A DNA stretch of 64,000 nt, from assembly GCA_021234155.1 (NCBI GenBank), contig JAJEKV010000013.1, positions 2,007,565 through 2,071,564 of the forward strand, in the 5' to 3' direction. This DNA comes from Isoetes taiwanensis (Eukaryota > Streptophyta > Lycopodiopsida > Isoetales > Isoetaceae). The notes under the pieces were generated by a model. It was given only the letters and a program-made list of their open reading frames with translations, was not told the DNA's origin and ran no database searches. A program made the translations under genes and the position numbers. Shown piece after piece: positions 35,091-45,597 of this stretch. Positions within the stretch are counted from its first letter, which is position 1; each line of letters begins with the position of its first letter.

Positions 35091-36429
35091 GAAGGAAGGA
35101 AGGAAGATATTTTTATCGTCCACGGAGACCAATCGGTCTATGGGACCCAATACAAAAACGCAGCAAGCGGATTACTACCCGGATTAAAAAACCCCCGCCC
35201 CGAAGGGTTTTCGAGGGAAAAACCGTGGCAGCAATCAGCCTGCTAATAAACTGTCCTAATATATAAAATGCAACACACAAATATATACACTCATGCTTTG
35301 CACCCGTAGTGCCTAATCAGCGGGCAACCAGGCAGGGGCAAAGGTGAGCTCGCGAGTCAAGCACCTCACGGATATGCGACCCCGTGGCACGCGTCTTGTG
35401 GTGTATTAGGGGGCAAGTCCGCCGCACTAAGGGAGGCGTGATCCGCCCGGATCCGACCCGGCGGGCAACTCTGGAAAGTGTGAGACTCATCCTCAATGGC
35501 ACCCGTTTGGACCATTTGAGCCTGCATCTGGCGGGGCTTCCCAATCCACCGCCCGTCTTGATCACGAAGATGGTGGGCACCGCAGAATGGAGGCAATGAG
35601 TCTGCGCTTTTTCAAGGGCAAACCGGGAACGCAGGTAGAGCTGTGGGCCCAGGGCTAACACGGGTTGATGTGCTCCTTGTAATGGGCGTTTTGACCTGCT
35701 CTAGAGTCTTAGGGGTTCGAGCTTGCCAAGGAAGCAAGCATCCAGTACTCGTAGGCCGCTGTCACGATCGGCCTCTGTGTCCCTCCAGACGCACAGGTTG
35801 CTCGCGACGTTCCATCCGGGCGTAACCACCGATCTCTCTTACTCCTCCAACGGGCCCGAAGGCTGGGCCCATTGCCCAAGTAAGCCCGAGTCGCGGGAGC
35901 CAAGCATCACCCATAGTAACCACTTTCTAAAAATAGGCGATGTGCCTATCAAGGCTGCATTTGGCGGCAAGAATCCAGTTTCTGCGGCCGAATCGATAGA
36001 GGAGGAAGGTTTCACCCCAAGTGCCGTGCCAAAAATGCCTTACGCACTGCTCCAAGTCATTCGGGTCGCGTAAAGAGATGACCGGGCCCCAAACCTCGAC
36101 CCGTCTTGGAAGGACAGAGGCTCGACCGGTTCAAACAGATGTGGTGATGGCCCCAATCATAGAGCTCTCGCACGGTGACTCGTTGTACGCATGGCATAAA
36201 GCGCTCGTACTGGGCTTGTCACCCTTAAGCGGATAGGCGCCTCCCAGCAGGCGAGGAGGGGAACTCCACCCCTAGGTACTTGTAGGTGGGCGTGACCTCC
36301 ACAGTCGGCTGCCCCGATATGTGAGTGCAGGAGGCGGGGTGGCGTGAAGAGGATATGAGAACCACCCCGGTCTTGGCGATTCACGCCGCATGTCGTAGCC
36401 CCACGAGAATGTGTCTAGGGCATCGGATG

Positions 36430-37245
36430 AGGCGTGATAACTACGGGGTGTGGGCGAAGGCAAACATCGCCCACATAGATGATGGGCGGATGACCGGTGC
36501 AAAAAGCTGTATGCCATCTCCCCATGCTCGCGTAAGCCGGGGCTCTAACCGATCAATGTAGAGGCCAAAAGTGTTGGTGAGAGGGGCAACCTGGGACCGG
36601 GATACTACCGGTGAATACTTGGTTCTGGCGGCTGCATCCGCCAAAACAACTCCCATACAACTCCGTAGATATGGCATTCTCGCATAGGGCGGGCAGCCCG
36701 GGCTGACGCAGATTTAGCCCATAGCTTTTCCCTCGGTACCGTGATCAAAAGCCTTTGAAGTCCACAAAGCAACAATACAAGTCCCGCCGATGGTTCCGGG
36801 CCTGTCTTCAATCGGGCCCAAGAAGTAAGGATATGGTCAATCGTTGAGTAGCTGGGTCTAAAGATCGCTATGCGAGGGGTTTCGCGACATTGCCGCGCCT
36901 CTGCCACGGGTCAATCTGCTGCTCGAGAATGCCGATAGCGGTTTGGCAAATACCGAACCGACCATGATCGTCCGGTAATTGGCGGACAATGTGGGTCGCC
37001 CGCCTTGTGAATGGGAACAACCCCCTTGTGGTCCATTGTCTGGGAAACCTTCCCGCAATGCTCGCTGAGCAGTGGTAGTGAGGATCGGCACCGACCGCCC
37101 CCGCCCATTTGAGTAACTTCGGCCGCATACCATCGAGGTCATTTGCCTTCCCATTAGCCAACCCGCCGGGGGCCCTCCACAACATCCTCCTCCCGAGAAC
37201 CAATGGAGGGCCATCCTGCGGGGGTAAGGGCGTCTGTTGGGTCAT
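36430..37245 (-). pseudogene. LINE ORF: reverse transcriptase domain remnant
   Basis: NGKANDLDGMRPKLLKWAG, PIHKAGDPH and YRTIMVGSVF identify the RT N-terminus. The motif A to YADD stretch at about 36740-36480 is damaged, and the Asp-Asp pair itself is not legible in one frame. It matches LINE copies 1 and 2 in order and spacing. Confidence 0.75.
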
Positions 37246-37899
37246 AGAGCCTTTGCAAATACTGCTCCCACCGCCTCGTGTGATGTCCCCCCGTAGGGCC
37301 GGGCTGGCCTCAAGCTAATGTTTCAAAAGGTTCGAGGATGAGTGTCCAACAGCCTAACATCTCCCCTCGATGCTTCGGCAAGGTACCGCCTTTGTCTCCT
37401 TTCCGATGGGCGCTGTAATGGTGGTGGCTTGCAAGCCGGTACCGGGTCCGTATCGTGTGGAGCTGCCGCTTGCATTTCTTTACACCGCATCAAACCATCG
37501 GTTACGCTGAAATGTTGTTGCGACTTCTGCGCACGGGGAGGGGGTTCCGCCAGCACTGGCCCGCTTTATCCCGCATAGCGGTCGTACCGGCTGTTCACGT
37601 TTGCTTCTAGTGTGAGGGTCCCATAATTGCCGGAGGGCGCCCATGAGCATCGGCAGTAGTCCTGCACCGCTCATAATCTAGTCGCATGGCGAGGGATGGC
37701 GAGGGGCTGGCATAGTGGGGGTTCTGGCAGCTTGCCAAACCAGGTCCAAATAAAGTGGGAGGTGATTCGAAAGTCGACCTCCTCATCCCGACCTGTCTGT
37801 GCCCACCAAAACGACCGATGAGATGCATATCTTGCGCAACTTCTGAGCACATAGTCCACCACACTAGACCCTCCCCACGATTATCTCAATGCTGCATGT

Positions 37900-38660
37900 G
37901 CACTTAAGAGAATCGGGCCATCGTGGATGAGCCATTGCAAATTATCAGGTCAAAAATACCACATAGCAGGAGCAACTGTCTGCCAAACCGAGTGACCTGG
38001 CTGTCATCCGAGCCTCGTGGCCAGGTTGCTTCTGCGGGACGTAGCTGCAGGACATCGTCAGCGAGGGGGTCAAGTCTCATGGGCTGCTCTACTCCTGTCC
38101 GTGCATTGAAATCTCCAAGAAGGACGACCCTACCCAAGCCGCGGTGTCTTTGTATGTCATCATATAGATCGACATAAGGGTCCATCCTATCCGCGACGGG
38201 TGGCCGCAATAGAAGGTGCTTTTTCGCATTGAGGGAAATAACAGCGCCGAAAAAGAGGGTTGCCACCGGGTATTATGCACACGAACCCACAAGTACCAGG
38301 TTGTGTCCATGCGCCTTCCCGGAGGGTAACCGGAATGTGCCAAGGTTGTCCCAGAGTAGCAAGCCACTCCACCATGACCCCCTCCGCCCCGCATGTGTAT
38401 TGAAGACCGAGAAATGTTGGTAACCCCAGACGTAGCATGTGCCCAAAGATGCTCCCCATGTTCCATGAGGAAGATGAGATCCATATCGGCCGCCCACTGA
38501 GTTCGGGACCGTCCCCCTTCGCCAAGGGAAGCCTCGACATTCCATGAGACCACCGGAGGCACAATTCCTATTTGTCACAGCCATGGTATGCAACTTTGAA
38601 GCCTGGGAGGACGGGAAGCAGAGGCCGAGGGAGAAGGATAGATGGAGCGGAGGCAGCATG
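37900..38660 (-). pseudogene. LINE ORF: AP endonuclease domain remnant
   Basis: Two overlapping frames carry the endonuclease: WNVEA (first catalytic Asn) near 38540 and GDFNARTG (catalytic Asp/Asn) near 38110, then LLLLCGIFDLIICNG. This domain nicks target DNA for target-primed reverse transcription. At least two frameshifts separate the motifs. Confidence 0.75.
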
Positions 38661-38689
38661 TGGCTGAGAGGCCGTGGGTCGTGAGGGAG

Positions 38690-38734
38690 GGGGTGATGCC
38701 TAATATTGTCAAGTTTAACAACATTCGCATGTAG
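38690..38734 (+). pseudogene. PPR pseudogene, copy 2, 3' part
   Basis: GVMPNIVKFNNIRM then stop, collinear with 14059-14103. Separated from its 5' part by the LINE. Confidence 0.85.
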
Positions 38735-39300
38735 TCATGATGGCATGGCAAACCTAGGTTACCATTTATTCGTTTTCATGTCTTAAGATCATCACTTAGA
38801 TAGGCCATAACTAGAGACTGCATATCCATATTTTCATCAGCTGCATCATAAAAATCCGAAGGGGACATTGCTAACATCAGATCTATTTTCTTAATCTATT
38901 CAACTTTTAAGCATTATGGTAGGGAAGTCACTACTATATCTCTACTTTTACCAAATCTTCGGATCTAAGCTTCAAGTTCCTATATGACCTATCATTACCT
39001 TGTATGACGATATTGCAATGGCAGGAAGTTATACTATAACGCAAAATGGTCTCATCAGTTTTTGCATAAAGTACTATGTTGTCATCAAATATGCTACAAA
39101 TCTCTCTAGTTGATAGAATACTAATAATGCAACCTAGCAGGTGGGCATATCTACTACTATTGTTGTCTCTACTGTCATTTTGCAATGTAATGTACCTCAT
39201 GTACTAAATAAAACCGAAGACGTTATATTAAATCAAAGTGTTTTTAATATCTAGAATAATGAATAATAAACACGAATATGCGCACCACACTATCCAAGGC
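38735..39300. other. D2 end, no gene seen
   Basis: Matches 14104-14670 as a single copy of the unit that is tandemly duplicated in D1. A deletion at about 39302 joins 'caaggccggc' to 'agcaagagcc'. Confidence 0.6.
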
Positions 39301-42117
39301 CGGCAGCAAGAGCCTCTCCAGCTTCTCCTACAAATTATACAATATATGTATCAAAATCAACCTTATTCCGTATATTTACTCAAAACCTTATAGTATCTAG
39401 TTACTTATACCGTATACTCTACCTTGTGGGACTATACTCTACAAACAAGGATTGCTATGCATGCTCTGCTATCTTTAGGCAACAGCCATTTTTTAAAACT
39501 TTTTGTCTAAGTTTTTTATAAGTTTCTGTTATCGACTTAGCTATCTTAAGCTTTTAACTTTAATTAAAGCTACAATTTTCTCCTATCCTTTTTTTGGTTA
39601 AACTGTTTTAGCGGTTAATCGATTGGATAGTTCCCTTGATAAAGTCATTTATGTACTCCTACTCAAACCTTAAATATAATACCCACTTTCAATGAAAACA
39701 AGAGTATTTGACGCACATTATTGCAGAAGTATAAAATGTTTTATGCCTGAGGGCGTGTTTACTTTTAAAGTTTTTTTTCTTTCCTTTTTTCTCAAAGTAA
39801 ATGACCCAAAGAAAATTTTCCATTGATAGATTGATATTGAGCTCACGATATTGCTGTTACACTAAGATGATCGCCTATGTTGTATTGCCTAAGTCTTTGG
39901 TAGCAATTTTTAATTGTTAATGGGTGCCCATTTCATGGAGCAACGATTCCAAAAAGGAGTCTACACCTTAAAGGTAAGTCTTAATAGAAACATTAAGTTT
40001 TTATGCATATCAATGTCACATTTGAAATGGTTGTACTTTTGCTAGTTAGAAAATGTGATTGTTATTCATCATTTTGAGATGTTTTCAAATATGCAGCCAC
40101 TTACATAACCTTTCAATTTGAATTGTGTGGTTAGGGGAGGAAAGTGTTTTCCTTGCCTCTACCACATGCATGTCATTCTTTTATGCATGCATGAGTGCCA
40201 CCTTTGAATTGCATGTACATGCGTTATTTTGTTGTTGCTGCAATTAAATTGCTTAATGCTCTTTGCATAATTAATAATATATCAACAAAACCTGGACTTA
40301 TTCAGATTTAATAGATAGTGCTTCAAGAATGCTATTATAAGATTATATGTATTGTTTAACTCTTCTCGATTTTGCTAATTTTTTATAAATTTTAATTACA
40401 TAAATTTGTCTTTAAATTAAACGTATAACAGTTTTTCTAAACTAATTTTACTAGTGGAATTAGACATTTCAATATAGGATTTCAATTTTCAGTGATTTAA
40501 TGAGTTTACAATTTGGCAATCAGGATAATCTGTAAATGATACATGGTGGTTTGAGAAGCACTCTTAACACTCTTAAGAAGCACTCTTGAAAATTAATCAA
40601 TAATAAACTATTCAATTTCATTATGTTTAAAACGTATGTAATCATATAATTAATTACAACCTAAAATGCCCTTTAAATATTTTGAGATGATAACATTTTA
40701 ACCACATATAGTTCTTCTTAATAAAAAATTTATCCTAGATAGATTGAGATGAAAATTTGTTTACAAATTAATTTTATGCTCTAGTAACCAGTATAGTTTT
40801 TATTAAAATAACACGATAAAATTGTTAAAATCAAAAGATTTCAAAAAAGATACTTATAATCTTATAATGTCATCCTTGAAATATATCTATTAGATTTGAA
40901 TAAGTCTAGATTTTGTTAAATATGTCATATTGGAAATAGTTTGCCCCTTGCGTATCAAAAAGTATGGCAAAAGAATAAATTGTGGAAGATCAATCTTGAG
41001 CATCCACCTTTTTTGGATGTGGTTGTATTGCTAAATAGCAACCTTTGATTTTAATTTATGCATTTAAAATCATTGGGGGTACCTTCGCACCAGCCATCAA
41101 GTTAGGAATGGGTTAAGGTTTTAACAGTTCCTAGTTTCACACTACAAGTTAGGTTAGAGTTCTGTTAAGTTACATATTTAATATTCTGCTAATTTTTTAA
41201 ACCTAAAAGCCCTAACCCAAAGCATCTTCAAACCACTTTACGTTGAGTTAACAAATTTAACGCAAACATAACCCAAAAATGAAAATCAATTGAACATTAA
41301 AGTGACCTCCGGGGGTCACTTTAACGATGGTTAGCACGGTATCCATAGTTGTCGAGCTGGGGTCGGAGAGGTGTCGAAGCAAAGCTGGTGCCGACAGAGT
41401 CGGCCAAATCTGACCCAAGGTCGCTTGGGTCAAAAGATAAAATAATTTTCAGCCTCTTTTAAATCTGTCGCAGGGTGCAGATGCCGAGGATGCTAGAAGA
41501 GAGTTTTTTCACAAAATCTCAACCTCAAAATCCCTTTTTGAGTTCCAAAGCTCTCTGTAGAAGAGCCATATGTGCAGAGGTAAGAAATTCTTGTTTTTTA
41601 AGACCTTCTACCTATTCATAAAACAAGGTAATATGCAAAACCCTTGTGAGTTTCAGTTTAAGCTTTCTGGCTTGTATTAGGATTGTTTTGGGACAGCTTA
41701 TTTTGATTGCATAAGACACAAATCATAGATGCACTTTAAAGGCCTTTTAACTTCTGCTTATGAGTTAACAGAAAAATGGAAACCACGTATGGTACGTATG
41801 GTTCTGTCTGAATTTCGTGTTTAAGCAAATAGCTGTATCTATTAGCTGCTTTGGTAGACCATGTCTGTATTCTTGGGGCCATACAAGCATACATAAAATG
41901 CTACTTGATATGCATTAATGTTGAGCTCTCTTTATCTGCATAGATAGGCTTCTCATTCATCTCAACAGATTTTCTACAGTGGTGGATAGTGTGTAGCCGC
42001 ACACACGCAAACTATCCACAAAGAAAATCAAAGGGAATGACCAATTATACAACTTGGACCCCAGAAAATACAATGCTAATAGATGTTTGGTTTGTGTATC
42101 TCCCGAAAGCTTAACAC
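39300..42117. repeat. Segmental repeat X, copy X3
   Basis: Collinear with X2 including the three-hairpin cassette (about 41225-41455). Near 41940 about 210 bp is missing relative to X1, removing the sequence that the Helitron targets in X2. No gene is visible. Confidence 0.85.
41225..41455. other. Three-hairpin cassette in X3
   Basis: Stems TTAAAGTGACC (41297-41307) with GGTCACTTTAA (41314-41324), GCCGAC/GTCGGC (41390-41404), and TGACCCAAG/CTTGGGTCA (41411-41432). The second and third are unchanged from X2. The first differs at a few positions but still forms an 11 bp stem. Confidence 0.6.
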
Positions 42118-42333
42118 CGAGATTAAAAAACCCCGCCCTTTCAGGTTTTCGAGGAAAAACCCTATTGATAAGCCTTCGGCAAGGGCTTGGACAAACGTAA
42201 GGCTGAGAAATCACTCCCAAATGACCCATGAATGGAGAAGTCGAAGTTGCTGCCGCTGTCTGTCAAGAGGAGTTTATGCAACAATTTCATTACTTAGTGC
42301 AACGATTATGCATGTTCGTAGCATGTCTTACAT

Positions 42334-42543
42334 TTATCTCGACCTTAAGGCATCAAAGGCTTTCTTCACGAGTTTAATAACTTCATTATTTAGTGCACCT
42401 ATGTCTGTATTTGATACAACGCCAATTGGGAGAATTTTGACTTGGGTATGATCATATATGTATTCATCATATACATCCACAACCATTTTACGAGCCACTG
42501 ATTGGAACAACACAACCAAATTCGTCCTCCTACAGTACGAGGG
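42334..42543 (-). pseudogene. Conserved exon-like ORF in Y, copy 3
   Basis: Reading frame identical in structure to 1622-1831 and almost identical in residues to 21781-21990. Confidence 0.4.
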
Positions 42544-42734
42544 GACTAGAGGAGCTTGGCAGACATATAATACGTAAGGACAAAACTTTATTGCTGAAAA
42601 TTATTAAAGTTTACTACCTTTTCTTATCTGCTCCTGCTAGGTTTCAACTACTTAACTATTGTATTGCTCCTCAAAAATGATTGAGCAGCTCTAGGCTCTA
42701 CTGCTCCTCAAAAAATGGTTGAGTGGCTCTAAAG

Positions 42735-43971
42735 AATAGAATAGAATAGAATAGAATAGTTTTTTTAACGTCCACGGAGACCAATAGGTCATGGGACCCA
42801 TACAATGGGCTAGTACAATCATTACTACTAGGATTAAAAAACCCCTGCCTCGAAAGGTTTTCAAGGGAAAAACCTTTGCAGTAATGATGATACTAGACAA
42901 GCGGAGATAATGACTACTGAGGGCTCAGTAATTGCTGACGTTTATCTAGAACCTCAAGTATGTATAATGCCAAGTCATGCACAGATGGTGCTCTGAGAAG
43001 TTGTGGAAGCGTGGAATGGAATGCTAAGGTCAAAAAATGATTCCGGACTATCTCAAAAGCGGGGCAACTTCGTAAGAGTATGGCTTTCATCTTCAATAAC
43101 ACATGGCGGCAGCAGGCACATAGTCTCGCTTCTCGCGGCAATTGTGGCGCTCCATCTACCTGTCTCAATCCGAATGCTTTGTGGGACCCCGTGCGAATTG
43201 ATGCAATAGCTACAAGCTTGTTCTGGACAATGAAGCAAGCAAATAAGCTTGGGGCCCCGGTGCCAAGGTGGGATTTATGTGTGCATGATAATGACCGGTT
43301 TTCACTTGGGCCAAAATAAGCTGCGTCCCATATCTTTTGAGAAAAACAACCATTGAGATATTGTTGCAAAAAGCTCAGGGATCAGAGGGCAAGCATCGAG
43401 GCCGATTAAAGGGTTCCGCCCAATGGGCAAACCATGTAGTGCAATGCTCTTTCCAACATCGTTTAAACGCCGAGGAGATTCAGCCATGGCAAGTGCAAGA
43501 ACGGGGATACCTAACATCATCCATGTGGTGCACCTTGCGGATATAGTGGAGATGGCGCTTCATGGCAGAATGTTGAAGAGGCCAAAACACATCTCTTGTA
43601 AAAGAATAGCATAGGGCACCGTTGTTTTAACTCCCGAGGTCTGTAAGTGAGAAGGACTTTTGCACCCGGCTCAAGCTCTCCCAAGCACTAGCACTAATGG
43701 CAGGCCCCCATACTTCAGAGCCATACAGTAAAACAGGCTCTACCAAAGCCCGAAACAAGTGGGCTTTCCGTGGCCAATCATGAATTTCTGCGCGAAAACA
43801 ATTGTTTTGCATTGCATAGAGTGCTCTCCATCCAGCAGCCACCCGCTTGGTAATACACTGTTCCCAAAGTGTGTTCTTACAGAATTCTACACCAAGATAC
43901 TTGTAGCTATCTACAACTTCAACTTCGCGGCTATCATAGTACATAGGGGGAACATTGTGACGAGAAGATTG
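42735..43971 (-). mobile_element. 5'-truncated LINE with (CTATT)n tail
   Basis: Inserted in Y3 with a 4 bp target duplication AAAG (42731-42734 and 43972-43975); Y2 has the empty site 'gctctaaagggctttat'. The minus strand encodes the LINE C-terminal half: YLGVEF, RVAAGWRALYAMQNN and LFRALVEPVLLYGSEVWGP (about 43700-43900), then the Cys/His region (RTGSHKAFGLRQVDG, RLCACC) at about 43080-43220. The 3' UTR motif is at 42830-42880 and the core 'cgtggacgtt' precedes the tail. The RT catalytic region is absent. Confidence 0.9.
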
Positions 43972-44463
43972 AAAGGGCTTTATATTATCAAGGGCATCTT
44001 GGACTCCTTCTGATCAAGGACTCTTATCATGATAGAAAAAAGGACATGGATGCCAGAACATGTGAAATGAATCTATATTTAGTTTGTTGGCATGCATCAA
44101 CAATATGCTTGTAGCATCAAACTGTAGCATAATGAAGCTAGCACAACATCAAATTGTATATGCAATTCTATTCTCCAGACTGTGTGATCTATAAACAATT
44201 TTGTCATGTAGGGTTATACCGATGATCTTTGGATTATACCAATGACCTTTAGATCTACTTAGGGTACGATCAATGATCCTAGTGTATCATCAAGTTGTGT
44301 GCAATAACATTCTCGAGATTTTCTGTGATGTATGGATCTACTTAGGGTATAACGAGATTTCTTGTGATGTATGGATCTACTTGAGGTATAATGTTAGGGG
44401 ACCGTCAAGGTAGGCACCCAGAGCTAAAGAAAATAATTTTTATATCCATTTATCCCAAGCATC

Positions 44464-45597
44464 TGTTAACCCTCCAGTCTCTCACCCTGGAGTAACAGCT
44501 TTGAAAATAACAAAATACAGCCAGGCAAGTTTATCTATGGGCTGCCCAGGAAGTCTGTGCAGTTAATAGTTTCCTTCACGTTTCCTTGCTCATCTATATC
44601 CATGTCAGCATCACAGAACATACACCAGAATGATTACTTTCATGACCAGATATACAAGAAGTTCTGATAATGCATTCCCAGGTTTGCAACATAACCACCA
44701 GATAGGAAATCTGTTGAACAGATCCACAAAGATGAAATCAATTTCGTTTCCTCATAACCAGAAGAATTCGTGTTGCTTATTTCCCAAATATATGACCACA
44801 AGCATAACCACCGAAAACCTCCATTTCCATTCTCTTTCCTAAAGATATAAGCAAATTTGAAACACAACAAGAAGCAGCAGATTTTACCTGGTTGCTGGGT
44901 CTCGAGGATCGATGGAGATGGCGGAATAGCAGTCTGCTAGCCACAAGGTCGGATAGATGGCAGTCAGCAGGGATACTGCCGGATTTGCAGGTCGGATGCC
45001 GCGCAGGCCGTTCCGCCCTAAACGCCTGTTCGTTGCCTTCTGTTTTTATTTCTTTGTTATGTTTAATTCACAAACAAGCATTTTAAGTACATGTTATTAA
45101 CATCTTACGCATGCCACACATCAAATAAATGCAAAGCAAGGAGAAACGTAACAATCTTTCTATTCCAAACTTTCTCTAGCTTAATACAACGTTTGTCTCT
45201 TTTTTTATAACTCCAAACAATTAATCTATGCCGTCCAACATGGCAATCCTAAGTTGGGATAATCCCCAACATCTATTTTTTTGTGTTTCTTAATATTTAA
45301 TCCTAACCGTAACCTAGTGCCTTTTGGCCACATGTCCAAAGCATTATTTAAATATTTACTAAGCTAACTTGTTATTTTTTTTAAAACATATTTCAAAGTT
45401 ACATGAACTTGTTGCACCATGGACAACCCCATGGCCTTTATTGTTTCTTTGGTCGCTTCTCGCTTGATCCGCTTGCCCGGTCCCAACTATCGTCCTCTTG
45501 TAACTTTCTAACAACTTCCAGTACTCCGCTTCGGTCCTTACTATCGACGACCACCTCTTCAGTCTTTTGTTGACGTTGCCGGTCCTGGTCATATACA
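44464..45597 (-). repeat. 3' LTR of the gag-protease element
   Basis: 1134 bp, from TGTTAACC to CATATACA on the plus strand. Compared with the 5' LTR it lacks about 8 bp near 44533. Confidence 0.92.

Larger units (their letters stand above)
35091..38685 (-). mobile_element. LINE, nearly full length (3.6 kb), GC-rich
   Basis: Inserted into PPR copy 2 with a 4 bp target duplication GGAG (35087-35090 and 38686-38689). Read on the minus strand from 38685: an APE endonuclease with VVSWNVEA near the start (about 38530-38555), VVLLGDFNARTG at about 38095-38135 and an SNHLPLYLDL-type motif near 37750-37780. The RT follows with NGKANDLDGM (about 37140), YRTI (about 36975) and LFGLYIDRLE-type text (about 36565). 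The C-terminal Cys/His region, 3' UTR motif (35180-35225) and a (CTTC)n tail (35091-35106) complete it. Frameshifts are frequent. It has one ORF only, with no separate ORF1 seen. Confidence 0.85.
42118..44463. repeat. Segmental repeat Y, copy Y3, first part
   Basis: Host sequence matching Y2, interrupted by a LINE at 42735-43971 and then by the gag-protease LTR element at 44464. The conserved minus-strand ORF (ending DALRSR) is at 42334-42543. Confidence 0.85.

Noticed and set aside
35384-38423. Several plus-strand ORFs of 60-116 residues
   Set aside because: Shadows of the minus-strand LINE; no motif, and broken in the other LINE copies.
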